Source: BNXB01 sp031556375 | GTDB lineage: Bacteria > Bacteroidota > Bacteroidia > Bacteroidales > Azobacteroidaceae | Length of the DNA stretch: 64,000 nt | NCBI GenBank assembly: GCA_031556375.1 | Contig: JAVBTA010000029.1 | Coordinates: 1-64,000 of the forward strand | Reading direction: 5' to 3' | In this document: piece by piece, positions 17,086 to 26,542 of the stretch | How the letters are laid out: each line of letters opens with the position of its first letter | Numbering within the stretch: the first letter of the stretch is position 1 | Notes under the pieces: model-generated | Told to the model about the DNA's origin: nothing | Databases searched by the model: none | What the model saw: the letters and a program-made list of their open reading frames with translations, nothing else | Made by a program: the position numbers and the translations under genes

Positions 17086-19665
17086 ATGTTAAAAAATATG
17101 AAAATCAGAGCTAGTTACTCGAATGAACCTACATGGAAAGAAATCAATGTCTTTTCCAAACTCCCTCAGGAGTTGAAAATTTTGGATGAAATAGCACATA
17201 ACATGTGGTGGGTATGGAACTACGAAGCCATCGACATGTTTACTGCAATTGACAAAGATTTATGGAAAAAAACGGAAGGTAATCCGGTTCTTCTCTTGCA
17301 ACGTCTTTCGTACAAGCGTATCGAAGCTATTATTGAAGACGAAATGTTAATGGCTCAAATCAAAGGAGTTTACGCTAAATTCCGTGAATACATGGATGTT
17401 ACTCCTGATAAAAGCAAACCATCTGTTGCGTATTTCAGTATGGAATATGGTTTATCAAACATCCTGAAAATATATTCAGGAGGTCTGGGTGTACTTGCCG
17501 GTGACTACATCAAGGAAGCAAGTGACTCTAATGTAGATCTTTGCGCGATCGGCTTCTTATATCGTTACGGATATTTTACTCAATCTCTGGCGATGGACGG
17601 ACAACAAATTGCAAACTACGAAGCTCAATATTTCGAACAACTTCCGGTTGAACAAATGATGAGTAGCGATGGTAAGCCTATGATCCTCGAAGTTCCCTGC
17701 GCCAACCATACTGTTTATTCTTATGTATGGAAAGTAAATGTAGGACGTGTAAGTTTGTATTTGCTAGACACTGATTTCGAACAAAATAGTGAATGGGATC
17801 GTTCCATTACACACCAACTTTATGGTGGTGACTGGGAAAACCGTATCAAACAAGAATTTTTGTTGGGAGTCGGAGGAATCCTGCTTCTCAACAAATTAGG
17901 AATCAAAAAACAAGTCTACCATTGTAATGAAGGACATGCTGCGTTAATCAACGTACAACGCCTGACTGATTATATCAGCAACGACGGTCTGAATTTCAAT
18001 CAGGCTCTGGAGGTGGTAAGAGCATCTTCTCTTTATACCTGCCACACTCCGGTACCAGCTGGTCACGACTATTTCGAAGAAGGATTATTCAATAAATACC
18101 TTGGTAAATATCCGGAAAAACTGGGCATTTCCTGGCAAGAATTAATGGACATGGGTAGAGAAAACCCGGGTTCCAATGAAAAATTCTCTATGAGCGTATT
18201 CGCACTCAATACCTGTCAGGAAGCTAATGGTGTAAGCTTATTACACGGATTGGTTTCTCAAAAAATGTTTGCTCCTGTATGGAAAGGTTACTTCCCCGAA
18301 GAATTACACGTCGGATATGTTACAAACGGAGTACACATGCCAACCTGGGCTGCTTCTGAATGGCGTAAATTTTACGAAAAATATTTTGACAAGAAATTTT
18401 ACCTGGATCAATCGAATCAGGATATCTGGGAGAGAATCTATAACGTTGCCGATGAAGAGATCTGGGGTATCAGACAAACTCTGAAAAACCGTCTCGTAAA
18501 CTATATCCGCGAACAATTCAAAGATAACTGGTTGAAAAATCAGGGAGATCCTTCTAAAGTGGTATCTGTAATGGAAAAGATCGATCCGAACGCACTATTA
18601 ATCGGATTTGGACGCCGTTTTGCTACATACAAACGTGCTCACCTGTTGTTCACAGACTTGGAAAGACTATCTAAGATTGTAAACAATCCAAAATTCCCTG
18701 TACAATTTATTTACACCGGTAAAGCGCATCCTGCCGACGGCGGTGGACAGGGATTGATCAAACATATCGTGGAAATATCCCGGATGCCGGAATTTTCCGG
18801 AAAAATTATTTTCCTTGAAAACTACGACATGCGTCTGGCAAAACGTTTGATCTCCGGTGTGGACATCTGGTTGAACACTCCTACCCGTCCGCTTGAAGCT
18901 TCCGGAACTTCCGGTGAAAAAGCCGAAATGAATGGAGTCCTGAACTTCTCTGTTCTTGATGGTTGGTGGTATGAAGGTTATCGCCAGGGAGCCGGTTGGG
19001 CGTTGACAGAAAAACGCACTTATGACAACCAGGCTTATCAGGATCAACTCGATGCTGCAACAATCTATTCTATGCTGGAAAATGAGGTTATCCCATTGTA
19101 CTATGCAAAGAACAGCAAAGGTTATTCTCCAGAATGGATACAATACATCAAAAACTCCATTGCTCAGATTGCTCCTCATTATACAACAAAACGGATGATC
19201 GACGATTATATCGAACGTTTCTATTCTAAGTTGTCAAACCGTTCTCAATCTCTGGCTGCAAACAGCTTTGCTAAAGCTAAAGAAATCGCTGCCTGGAAAG
19301 AAGATGTTGCTGCTAACTGGGATCAAATCGAAGTACTTTCTGTTATTCAGGATGAAAATCTGGTTACCAAAGGCATGCAGGTTGGAGATGAATACCATAT
19401 CCAGGTTGTATTGGATAAAAAAGCAATGAAAGGTGAGCTGGGTGTAGAAGTTGTGATCCTGGGTAATGATGCTGTAACCAATAAAAACAGTCTGCGTATA
19501 GAACAGCTGAACCTTGTAAAACAAGAAGGTTCCAGACTATTCTTCGACGCTAAAGTGAAAGCCGCAGAGACAGGGCACTTCAGATTCAATTATCGTATCT
19601 ATCCGAACAACAAAGACATTCCTCACCGGATGGACTTTGCCCTTGTTAAATGGATAAACTCTTAA
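17086..19665 (+). CDS. glgP: Alpha-glucan (glycogen) phosphorylase, GT35
   Basis: It releases glucose 1-phosphate from glycogen using pyridoxal phosphate. The 859 residues fit the TIGR02094-type family. Visible motifs are YFSMEYGLSNILKIYSGGLGVLAGDY, YHCNEGHAALI, GRRFATYKRAHLLFTDLERL, and NTPTRPLEASGTSGEKAEMNG in the cofactor region. The start is either Met at 17086, abutting the previous stop, or Met at 17098. A very large hairpin after the stop separates it from the convergent trp operon. Confidence 0.93.
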   Translation: MLKNMKIRASYSNEPTWKEINVFSKLPQELKILDEIAHNMWWVWNYEAIDMFTAIDKDLWKKTEGNPVLLLQRLSYKRIEAIIEDEMLMAQIKGVYAKFREYMDVTPDKSKPSVAYFSMEYGLSNILKIYSGGLGVLAGDYIKEASDSNVDLCAIGFLYRYGYFTQSLAMDGQQIANYEAQYFEQLPVEQMMSSDGKPMILEVPCANHTVYSYVWKVNVGRVSLYLLDTDFEQNSEWDRSITHQLYGGDWENRIKQEFLLGVGGILLLNKLGIKKQVYHCNEGHAALINVQRLTDYISNDGLNFNQALEVVRASSLYTCHTPVPAGHDYFEEGLFNKYLGKYPEKLGISWQELMDMGRENPGSNEKFSMSVFALNTCQEANGVSLLHGLVSQKMFAPVWKGYFPEELHVGYVTNGVHMPTWAASEWRKFYEKYFDKKFYLDQSNQDIWERIYNVADEEIWGIRQTLKNRLVNYIREQFKDNWLKNQGDPSKVVSVMEKIDPNALLIGFGRRFATYKRAHLLFTDLERLSKIVNNPKFPVQFIYTGKAHPADGGGQGLIKHIVEISRMPEFSGKIIFLENYDMRLAKRLISGVDIWLNTPTRPLEASGTSGEKAEMNGVLNFSVLDGWWYEGYRQGAGWALTEKRTYDNQAYQDQLDAATIYSMLENEVIPLYYAKNSKGYSPEWIQYIKNSIAQIAPHYTTKRMIDDYIERFYSKLSNRSQSLAANSFAKAKEIAAWKEDVAANWDQIEVLSVIQDENLVTKGMQVGDEYHIQVVLDKKAMKGELGVEVVILGNDAVTNKNSLRIEQLNLVKQEGSRLFFDAKVKAAETGHFRFNYRIYPNNKDIPHRMDFALVKWINS

Positions 19666-19667
19666 AT

Positions 19668-19759
19668 AAGTTGAAGGTTAAAAGGTTATAAGGTTGAAAG
19701 TGATTTAATAACCATCATTTTCAACTTTATAACCTTTATAACTTTACAACCTTCAACTT
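19668..19759. terminator. Large bidirectional hairpin between glgP and trpA
   Basis: AAGTTGAAGGTTAAAAGG with TATAAGGTTGAAA on the left pairs with TTTCAACTTTATAACC and ACAACCTTCAACTT on the right. The arms are imperfect, each about 35-40 nt. It lies between convergent genes and overlaps the trpA stop at 19753. It probably ends transcription from both sides. Its GGTTATAAGGTTG unit looks like a dispersed genomic repeat, which cannot be checked from one window. Confidence 0.65.
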
Positions 19760-20526
19760 TTCAAGTCTGTCAACAAACACTCTACCGCTGATTTTACATT
19801 CTTTTCCGAAGCCAATAACCGGACAAACTTACTTCCGATAATAGCTCCATTCGCATTTTCCTGAGCAGTTCTTAATGTTTCTTTATTTGAGATTCCAAAT
19901 CCGATAACCAACGAATTTTTCAACCCCATAGAATGTATTCTGTGAAAATATTCTTTTGTATTTGTATCAAATGATTGCCGGGCTCCTGTGGTAGACGCTG
20001 ATGAAACCATGTAAATAAAGCCATCCGTATGTTTATCGATCAAACGGATCCGTTCTTCTGATGTTTCCGGAGTAATAAGCATAATCATTCTCAAATCATA
20101 TTGATCTGCTACCTGTTTATACGATTCAATGTAGTCTTTGAAAGGCAGGTCAGGTATAATTATCCCATCGACTCCAACTTCCGCACACTTTTTACAAAAA
20201 TGCTCAAAACCGAATTGTATCACAGGATTCAAGTACCCCATCATGACTAAAGGGACAGATATATCCTTGCGAATATCCTGTAGCTGTTCAAAAAGTTTTT
20301 TCAGGTTCATCCCATTCCTGATGGCAACCGAACTACTTTCCTGAATGACAATACCATCTGCCATTGGATCGGAAAACGGGATACCTATTTCCAGCATATC
20401 TACTCCATTTCTCTCTAATTCAACCATAATTTCCTTTGTATCATCAAGATGAGGATATCCGGCAGTAAAAAACACAGACAATATATTCTTTTGTTTTTCC
20501 TGAAAAAGTTGTTGTATTCTGTTCAT
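19753..20526 (-). CDS. trpA: Tryptophan synthase alpha chain
   Basis: TrpA splits indole-3-glycerol phosphate into indole and glyceraldehyde 3-phosphate. The 257-residue TIM barrel shows the catalytic Glu in DMLEIGIPFSDPMADG and Asp in DGIIIPDLPFKD. The phosphate-binding segment is GFGISN. It is the last gene of the operon and ends inside the terminator hairpin. Its beta partner is the first gene of the operon, 4.4 kb upstream. Confidence 0.96.
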   Translation of the reverse strand: MNRIQQLFQEKQKNILSVFFTAGYPHLDDTKEIMVELERNGVDMLEIGIPFSDPMADGIVIQESSSVAIRNGMNLKKLFEQLQDIRKDISVPLVMMGYLNPVIQFGFEHFCKKCAEVGVDGIIIPDLPFKDYIESYKQVADQYDLRMIMLITPETSEERIRLIDKHTDGFIYMVSSASTTGARQSFDTNTKEYFHRIHSMGLKNSLVIGFGISNKETLRTAQENANGAIIGSKFVRLLASEKNVKSAVECLLTDLKS

Positions 20527-20545
20527 GAGTATATATTTATTACAT

Positions 20546-21166
20546 TTATTTTCTTAATTGAGATATAAAGCACTCTAACTGAGATATATCCTTTGAAAAA
20601 TCTTCTTTCTCAAACTTACTGTTCAGATCTATTCCAAATAATAACGGATGATAAAATGATGTTATGCGGGATAGATCTTCAGGGCCAATTCCTCCACTCA
20701 GAAAGAATGGGACACTACCGTTATAATCTTCTAAGATCTTCCAATCATACTGTTTTCCGGAACCTCCATATAAAGGCGTTTTTGTATCAAACAAAAGATA
20801 ATCACAACAATGAGAGTAATCTTCCGATCGTTTCAGGTCTTCTCTGGAAGAAATACTGATCGCTTTGATAACTTCTAATCCTTTTTTTTGAAAATATTGA
20901 CAAACTCCAGGAGACTCATCTCCATGAAACTGAATCACTTGCAACCGAAATAACTGTATTATTCTTTCTATTTCACCTGGTTTTTCATTAACGAAAACGC
21001 CAACTTTTTTGATCTTATCAGGCAGAGATAACACAATCTCAGGATTTAGGTTTTCCACAAAACGTTTTGAACTTTTATAAAAGATAAAACCCATATAGTC
21101 AGGAGATAAAAGAGATAATTCTTTTATATTCCCGGGATATTTCATTCCACAAACTTTGATATTCAT
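20546..21166 (-). CDS. trpF: Phosphoribosylanthranilate isomerase
   Basis: TrpF catalyses the Amadori rearrangement in tryptophan synthesis. The 206 residues begin with MNIKVCGMKYP, containing the catalytic Cys. The order QFHGDESP, LLFDTKTPLYGGSGKQYDW with the catalytic Asp, and PFFLSGGIGPEDL is typical. It is a separate gene, not fused to trpC. It lies 4 nt after trpC and 19 nt before trpA. Confidence 0.95.
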   Translation of the reverse strand: MNIKVCGMKYPGNIKELSLLSPDYMGFIFYKSSKRFVENLNPEIVLSLPDKIKKVGVFVNEKPGEIERIIQLFRLQVIQFHGDESPGVCQYFQKKGLEVIKAISISSREDLKRSEDYSHCCDYLLFDTKTPLYGGSGKQYDWKILEDYNGSVPFFLSGGIGPEDLSRITSFYHPLLFGIDLNSKFEKEDFSKDISQLECFISQLRK

Positions 21167-21170
21167 ATCA

Positions 21171-21959
21171 TTAAAGTTTAGACTTTACCTGGCAAATAAA
21201 ATCAGAAAGTTCATTAGCTGGAAAATCTGTTTTCATAAAATTTTCACCCATTAAGAATCCCTGGAAACCGGCTTTCATCAATTGAACTACCGTTTCAGGA
21301 CGAGAGATTCCACTTTCCGATATCCTGACAAAATTTTCAGGCAATTTATCGGCCAACAGGACAGAAGCCTCAATATCGACTGTAAATGTTTTCAGATTGC
21401 GATTGTTTATACCGACAATATCGATATATTCATTTACATACTCCAGTTCATCTTCATTGTGTAGTTCCAAAAGTACTTCCAGATTTAATTCTTTGGCTTT
21501 CCTCGCTAATTGTAGTGTTTGAGGTATTGTGAGAACCGCAGCAATCAATAGGATGGCATCCGCTCCTATCGCTTTCGACACATATAATTGATATTCATCG
21601 ATCATAAAATCTTTTCTCAACAAGGGAATATCAGTCAATATCCGGGCCTGCTTCAAATCGGAAATATTTCCTCCAAAGAATTTTACATCAGTCAGGACAG
21701 ATATACCTGCTGCTCCTGATTGTGTGTATCCGGGAACGATATCTTCCACTCTGGCATTTTCATTTATAAAGCCTTTAGATGGTGATTTTCGTTTGAATTC
21801 GGCTATGATGGGAACTTCGGACTGTAGCAGGTCCTTTTTTAGGGAACGTTGAGTGGCATGAGTGGAAATCAGATTCTCTAATTGACTTAAACTCACGACT
21901 TGTTTACATTGCTCCAATTCAATTTGTTTTTGAGCTATTATTTTTTCTAAAATATCCAT
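21171..21959 (-). CDS. trpC: Indole-3-glycerol phosphate synthase
   Basis: TrpC closes the indole ring. The 262 residues carry IAEFKRKSPSKGFI with the substrate-binding Lys, then SVLTDVKFFGG and LLRKDFMIDEYQ with the catalytic Lys. The barrel continues with VLLELHNEDEL, VGINNRNLKTF and ISESGIS. All are in normal order for a complete barrel. It is the fifth gene of the operon. Confidence 0.96.
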   Translation of the reverse strand: MDILEKIIAQKQIELEQCKQVVSLSQLENLISTHATQRSLKKDLLQSEVPIIAEFKRKSPSKGFINENARVEDIVPGYTQSGAAGISVLTDVKFFGGNISDLKQARILTDIPLLRKDFMIDEYQLYVSKAIGADAILLIAAVLTIPQTLQLARKAKELNLEVLLELHNEDELEYVNEYIDIVGINNRNLKTFTVDIEASVLLADKLPENFVRISESGISRPETVVQLMKAGFQGFLMGENFMKTDFPANELSDFICQVKSKL

Positions 21960-21965
21960 ATGTAC

Positions 21966-22961
21966 TTAAGCATTTATTGTCTGGAATTTTCGGAATGTAT
22001 TTAATGCATTTCCACTTTCTATCGATACTTTCGCCAAATCAATACATTCTTCTATTGATAATTCCGGAGATAGGGTTTGAATTGCAAATGCAGAATTGAT
22101 AAGTACGACATCCTTCTGAGCCGTTGTCGCGCTGTTATTCAATACGTTATCAAAGATAACGGCAGCATCGGAGACTGTATCCCCGGCATAGAGATCCTGT
22201 TCTGACAAACGGGATAATCCTAATTGTTCCGGAGTATAAATTTGTTCCCCCAACGGATTAATAACCTTAAATTCCGAAGTCAGAGATATTTCATCGTAAC
22301 CATCGAGACTATGCACAATCGAAAAGTTTCCGCCTAATTTCTGATACATATAGTAGTACAAACGTCCCATACGAAGACTAAAAACACCTAACATGTTGTT
22401 TTTCGGACAGATAGGATTAACCAACGGTCCCAAAACATTGAAAAATGTTCTTACACCCAACTGTTTGCGGACTCCGGCAACGGTTTTCAATGCAGGATTG
22501 AACAATGGTGCGTGTAAATACGCGATATTGGACTCTTCTATTGATTTCGACAAGATCCCCATATCCGTAGTAAATCTCACTCCGCTCATTTCCATCACAT
22601 TAGATGCGCCACTGACAGATGTTGCTCCATAATTTCCGTGTTTTACGACCTTGTATCCGGCACCGGCGACAACAAAACAACTGGCTGTAGAGATATTGAA
22701 TGTATTTTTATTATCTCCTCCGGTTCCAACGATATCGATCGCATTGTAAGCCGACATATCAATAGGAATACACATTTCCAATAGAGATTCCCGAAAACCG
22801 GTCAACTCCTCCAAAGTAATACTTCGCATTAAGTATACCGAAATAAATGCCGCTATCTGGGAATCATTGTATTTCCCGGCAGCCATATTGGTAAGAACAT
22901 CTTTGGCCTCTTCCTTGCTCAGATACTGATGGTCAAAAAGCCTGTATAATATATCTTTCAT
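21966..22961 (-). CDS. trpD: Anthranilate phosphoribosyltransferase
   Basis: TrpD joins anthranilate to PRPP. The 331 residues show the pyrophosphate-binding glycine loop DIVGTGGDNKNTFNIST and the following VKHGNYGATSVSGASNVME, where KHGN is diagnostic. FFNVLGPLVNP follows. The gene abuts trpG, with its start 1 nt before the trpG stop codon. It is complete and normal in length. Confidence 0.96.
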   Translation of the reverse strand: MKDILYRLFDHQYLSKEEAKDVLTNMAAGKYNDSQIAAFISVYLMRSITLEELTGFRESLLEMCIPIDMSAYNAIDIVGTGGDNKNTFNISTASCFVVAGAGYKVVKHGNYGATSVSGASNVMEMSGVRFTTDMGILSKSIEESNIAYLHAPLFNPALKTVAGVRKQLGVRTFFNVLGPLVNPICPKNNMLGVFSLRMGRLYYYMYQKLGGNFSIVHSLDGYDEISLTSEFKVINPLGEQIYTPEQLGLSRLSEQDLYAGDTVSDAAVIFDNVLNNSATTAQKDVVLINSAFAIQTLSPELSIEECIDLAKVSIESGNALNTFRKFQTINA

Positions 22962-23528
22962 TTACTTTTTCTTTAGAAAATTACTGATTATTCTTGCTCC
23001 CTCCGGAGTTAAAACCGACTCAGGATGAAACTGTACCCCGTGTACATCATACCGACTGTGTTTTATGGCCATGATCTCTCCATCTTCCGATAATGCAGTG
23101 ATCTGTAATTCTTCCGGTAAAGAGGCACTGTTAATCGTCCACGAATGGTATCGCCCGGCTTCAAAGGTTTCCGGAAACCCATCGAAAATATAATCGGACA
23201 ATACAATTTTCATCTTGCTCGCAACTCCATGATATACAGTATCAAGATTAAGAAGTTTTGCTCCAAAACTTTCTGCGATAGCCTGATGACCGAGACAAAC
23301 TCCCAATATACTCTTTGTTGGAAAATACTTTTCCAGCAATGCCAATAAACTACCGGCTTCCTCAGGAGTTCCCGGCCCTGGCGACAATATTATTTTATCA
23401 TACTCAGCAACATCTTCCAGTGCAATCTTGTCATTGCGAACAACATCGGCTTGGTATCCGAAATTCCGGATCAGATGAACCAGATTGTATGTAAATGAAT
23501 CGTAATTATCAAATATCAAAATCTTCAT
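22962..23528 (-). CDS. trpG: Anthranilate synthase glutaminase subunit
   Basis: TrpG supplies ammonia from glutamine to TrpE. The 188-residue class I amidotransferase contains LSPGPGTPEEAG, the nucleophile elbow ILGVCLGHQAIAE with the catalytic Cys, and HGVQFHPESV with the catalytic His. It may also serve folate synthesis, because TrpG and PabA are closely related; its place in the trp operon settles the main role. Confidence 0.95.
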   Translation of the reverse strand: MKILIFDNYDSFTYNLVHLIRNFGYQADVVRNDKIALEDVAEYDKIILSPGPGTPEEAGSLLALLEKYFPTKSILGVCLGHQAIAESFGAKLLNLDTVYHGVASKMKIVLSDYIFDGFPETFEAGRYHSWTINSASLPEELQITALSEDGEIMAIKHSRYDVHGVQFHPESVLTPEGARIISNFLKKK

Positions 23529-23532
23529 AATC

Positions 23533-24936
23533 TCAATTTTTTAACGACCGGGCCAGATCCACGGCCTGTTTCAAAGCTCCCAGTTTATGATTTACTTCCT
23601 GTAATTCTTTTTCAGGCACAGATTTCGAGACAATCCCGGCACCTGCCTGATAATACAGAGTATTGTTTTTACTCAAAAATGCACGGATTGTTATCGCCTG
23701 GTTTATTTCCCCATCCAAACCGATATATCCGATACACCCCCCGTAAAAACCCCGTCCATGATGTTCTATCTCATCTATCAGAATCATAGCCTTCACTTTA
23801 GGGGCGCCCGAAAGTGTTCCTGCCGGAAAAGTATCCGCATACAACCGGATCGGATTAGTGCCTGGAATAATCTCCCCACTCACATTAGATACCATATGTA
23901 TCACGTGGGAGTAAAACTGTATTTTCTTATAAATATCCAATGTTACATCAGTACAATTACGGCTGAGATCATTACGGGCCAGATCGACCAACATCACATG
24001 TTCCGCGTTTTCTTTCGGATCTTTCAATAACTCCTGCACCAGTTGACGGTCTTTTTCATCATCACCGGTCCTGCGAAAAGTTCCGGCAATAGGATCAATA
24101 TAAGCCCGTCCGTTGCTTGTTTTAAGATGAGTTTCGGGAGAAGAACCGAATATGCGGAATGAACCGAAATCAAAATAGAATAGATACGGAGATGGATTGA
24201 TCGATCTCAGGGCACGGTATACCTTAAAATCATCACCTGAGAATCGTTGACTGAACCTTCTTGAAAGTACGATCTGGAACGTATCCCCCCTCTTGCAATG
24301 CCGTATCCCTTCATTCACCATTTCCATATAATCATCATTCGATATCGGAGAGATCTCTTCTCCTTTTGTTTCGAAATCGTAAGATGCAAAATTCCTGTTA
24401 TTCAGAAGTTCTTCCAGATGTTCCATATTACTATCCTGATCTTCCGTCAGATTCTCAACGATAGTTAATTCATCCCCGAAATGGTTCACTACAACTATAC
24501 ATTTATACAAGATATAATACATATCAGGGATGAAAGATCCATCATCAACAGTATTCTTCAAATCTACATCCTCAAAATAGCGGACTGCATCATAGGATGT
24601 ATATCCGAAAAAACCGTTAAATGAATGTTTCTTAGGATCTTTATCAATATGAAATTCCTGACGAAACCTGTTGAATGTATCCGCCACTGTATTTTCAGTA
24701 GAAATATCGGAAATGACACTGGTTCCATCCGGATAAACCCGCTTAATTGAAGAATTTTGCACAATAAAACGAGCCAGCGGTTGTACTCCGATAAAAGAAT
24801 AACTGGACTCTCCGCCATGGTGATCCGAACTTTCCAGCAATACGGATTCCGGATATAAATCCCTTATTTTCAAATAAATACCAACCGGAGTCTGTAAATC
24901 TGCCAACATCGTTTTAAAAATAGTATGTATCATCAT
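23533..24936 (-). CDS. trpE: Anthranilate synthase component I
   Basis: TrpE converts chorismate to anthranilate. The 467 residues contain the N-terminal LLESSDHHGGESSYSFIG segment, which includes the ESS-type residues of the tryptophan feedback site. The C-terminal chorismate-binding domain shows QIVLSRRFSQ, SPYLFYFDFG, DPIAGTFRRTGDDEKD and FPAGTLSGAPKVKAM. Feedback inhibition by tryptophan is therefore likely, in addition to the attenuator upstream of the operon. Confidence 0.95.
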   Translation of the reverse strand: MMIHTIFKTMLADLQTPVGIYLKIRDLYPESVLLESSDHHGGESSYSFIGVQPLARFIVQNSSIKRVYPDGTSVISDISTENTVADTFNRFRQEFHIDKDPKKHSFNGFFGYTSYDAVRYFEDVDLKNTVDDGSFIPDMYYILYKCIVVVNHFGDELTIVENLTEDQDSNMEHLEELLNNRNFASYDFETKGEEISPISNDDYMEMVNEGIRHCKRGDTFQIVLSRRFSQRFSGDDFKVYRALRSINPSPYLFYFDFGSFRIFGSSPETHLKTSNGRAYIDPIAGTFRRTGDDEKDRQLVQELLKDPKENAEHVMLVDLARNDLSRNCTDVTLDIYKKIQFYSHVIHMVSNVSGEIIPGTNPIRLYADTFPAGTLSGAPKVKAMILIDEIEHHGRGFYGGCIGYIGLDGEINQAITIRAFLSKNNTLYYQAGAGIVSKSVPEKELQEVNHKLGALKQAVDLARSLKN

Positions 24937-24956
24937 TTCTGTTATTTTTTAATGAA

Positions 24957-26135
24957 TCAAATGTATTGCACGTAAGTTGACATATCCTTATCTCCACGAC
25001 CGGAAAGGTTAATCACCACGACATCATTTTCTTTGAATTGTTGTTTTTCTAAAATACCTAAAGCATGTGAACTTTCCAAGGCCGGGATAATTCCCTCCAG
25101 GGAAGTCAGCTCAAAAGCAGCTTTTAAAGCCTCATCATCTGTGATTGCAAAAACCTTGGAACGGCCTTCTTTAGCCATATAAGCATGTATCGGACCGACT
25201 CCGGGATAGTCCAATCCGGCAGAGATAGAATAAGGCTCTTCTATCTGACCGTCTTCATCCTGCATAATCAGTGTACGGCAACCGTGGATAATTCCTTCCC
25301 GTCCAAGTTGGATCGTAGCAGCAGACATTCCGGTATCCACTCCTTTTCCGGCAGCCTCAGCAACCAGAAATTTCACATTCTCATCATCCAGATAATGATA
25401 GAAAGCCCCGGCAGCATTACTACCTCCACCCACACAAGCCAAAAGAAAATCCGGATTTTCCCGTCCTTCTTTCTCTTTCAATTGTCGTTTGATCTCGGCA
25501 CTGATCACCGACTGAAAACGGGCAACCATATCGGGATAAGGATGTGGCCCGATAGTGGATCCGATCACATAAAAAGTATCGGCCGGGTTACAGCACCAGT
25601 TGCGAATAGCCTCATTAGTAGCATCTTTCAGGGTCATATTGCCACTGGTAACCGGAATCACCTCTGCTCCAAGCATTTTCATTTTCTGTACATTCAGATG
25701 TTGGCGTTCCACATCCAGTTTGCCCATATACACATGACATTCCATGCCGAACAATGCACAAACAGTAGCAGTAGCGACCCCATGTTGTCCGGCGCCTGTT
25801 TCCGCGATAATCCGGGTTTTACCCATTCTGCGGGCAAGCAATACCTGTCCCAAAGAATTTGTGATCTTATGAGCACCGGTATGGTTGAGGTCTTCTCTTT
25901 TCAAATAAATCCTCGCTTTGTATTTCTCCGATAATCTTCCTGCAAAATATAGAGCCGTCGGACGTCCCGCATAATCCTGCAATAAACGATTATATTCTTC
26001 CTGAAACGATGGTTCATTCATTATTTCAAGATACGAATTTCTCAATCTCTCCACATTTCCATACAAAATTTCCGGGATATATGCTCCACCGAATCTTCCG
26101 TAATAACCATTTTCATCTACATTGTAAGCTTTCAT
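24957..26135 (-). CDS. trpB: Tryptophan synthase beta chain
   Basis: TrpB condenses indole with serine using pyridoxal phosphate. The 392 residues show REDLNHTGAHKITNSLGQ, where HK is the cofactor lysine. AETGAGQHGVATAT and the phosphate-binding CVGGGSNAAGAF follow. It is a TrpB1-type chain placed first in the operon, directly after the leader and attenuator. This order (trpB first, trpA last) is characteristic of Bacteroidota. Confidence 0.96.
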   Translation of the reverse strand: MKAYNVDENGYYGRFGGAYIPEILYGNVERLRNSYLEIMNEPSFQEEYNRLLQDYAGRPTALYFAGRLSEKYKARIYLKREDLNHTGAHKITNSLGQVLLARRMGKTRIIAETGAGQHGVATATVCALFGMECHVYMGKLDVERQHLNVQKMKMLGAEVIPVTSGNMTLKDATNEAIRNWCCNPADTFYVIGSTIGPHPYPDMVARFQSVISAEIKRQLKEKEGRENPDFLLACVGGGSNAAGAFYHYLDDENVKFLVAEAAGKGVDTGMSAATIQLGREGIIHGCRTLIMQDEDGQIEEPYSISAGLDYPGVGPIHAYMAKEGRSKVFAITDDEALKAAFELTSLEGIIPALESSHALGILEKQQFKENDVVVINLSGRGDKDMSTYVQYI

Positions 26136-26169
26136 CTTAAATATTTTGATTTATTTCTTGTGTAATAAA

Positions 26170-26199
26170 AAAGGCCTGTCGTGAGTACGACAGGCCTTT
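26170..26199 (-). terminator. trp operon attenuator hairpin
   Basis: This is a perfect 13-bp stem, AAAGGCCTGTCGT/ACGACAGGCCTTT, with a 4-nt loop. On the minus strand it is followed by a run of U (A-run at 26167-26172). It sits between the leader peptide and trpB, so it must be read through for operon expression. GCCTGT also occurs just after the leader-peptide stop (26228-26233 region). That copy could compete for the ACAGGC arm, which would make this a classical attenuator. Confidence 0.85.
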
Positions 26200-26233
26200 C
26201 GGATATATTTTCTATTGATAAATGTATACAGGC

Positions 26234-26299
26234 TTAGCTCCTCACTACTTGATTAAGTTGTAAGTGCCACCACCAAAATTTATTTACCAATTGTTTCAT
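26234..26299 (-). CDS. trpL: trp leader peptide with three tandem Trp codons
   Basis: Hand translation gives a 21-residue peptide, MKQLVNKFWWWHLQLNQVVRS, with TGG TGG TGG at codons 9-11. It starts about 13 nt downstream of the predicted transcription start. It ends 35 nt before the 13-bp attenuator stem. Ribosome stalling at the Trp triplet when charged tRNA-Trp is scarce would alter folding of the downstream RNA and allow transcription of trpB-A. This is ribosome-mediated attenuation by analogy with enterobacterial trpL. Confidence 0.85.
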   Translation of the reverse strand: MKQLVNKFWWWHLQLNQVVRS

Positions 26300-26319
26300 T
26301 TTTCCTATTTCAGATATCA

Positions 26320-26327
26320 CAAAGATA
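26320..26327 (-). promoter_or_regulatory. -7 box TATCTTTG of the trp operon promoter
   Basis: This is an exact TAnnTTTG element on the minus strand. It lies about 20 nt upstream of the leader peptide start, which fits its role. Confidence 0.7.
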
Positions 26328-26377
26328 CACATTTTTTGAAAAAAGCAAGAAAAAATCATTTTTTATTGAAAAATAAA

Positions 26378-26524
26378 TTATTTCAACTGATTCAAAGCAC
26401 AGCCAGTACAACTGCCACAGGGATTCGAACGTGTTTTCTTCACAAAGAAAAAACGATATATCTTATATAGCAATAGACTTACCATACAAATCCCAATAAT
26501 ATAAACCACAACAAACTGCCACAT
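26378..26524 (-). CDS. FeoB-associated Cys-rich small membrane protein
   Basis: The gene encodes a 48-residue protein, translated by hand. It has one transmembrane helix (FVVVYIIGICMVSLLLYKIY) followed by a basic stretch and a Cys-rich tail, NPCGSCTGCALNQLK. The CxxCxxC tail and the place directly after feoB match the FeoB-associated Cys-rich family. The thiols may hold or pass ferrous iron. Only 18 nt separate it from feoB, so it belongs to that operon. Confidence 0.85.
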   Translation of the reverse strand: MWQFVVVYIIGICMVSLLLYKIYRFFFVKKTRSNPCGSCTGCALNQLK

Positions 26525-26542
26525 ATCTTTTCTGTTTACTAT

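Noticed and set aside
18667..19179. 170-codon minus-strand frame inside the glucan phosphorylase gene
   Set aside because: It lies wholly within a strongly conserved gene on the other strand and has no promoter or homology that I can see.
19668..19759. Large hairpin between glgP and trpA as a CRISPR-like repeat or small RNA gene
   Set aside because: Only two complementary arms, no spacers and no promoter; a bidirectional terminator or dispersed repeat explains it.
25185..25934. 249-codon plus-strand frame opposite trpB
   Set aside because: It is a shadow of the trpB codon pattern; composition is His/Ser-rich and no family is recognised.
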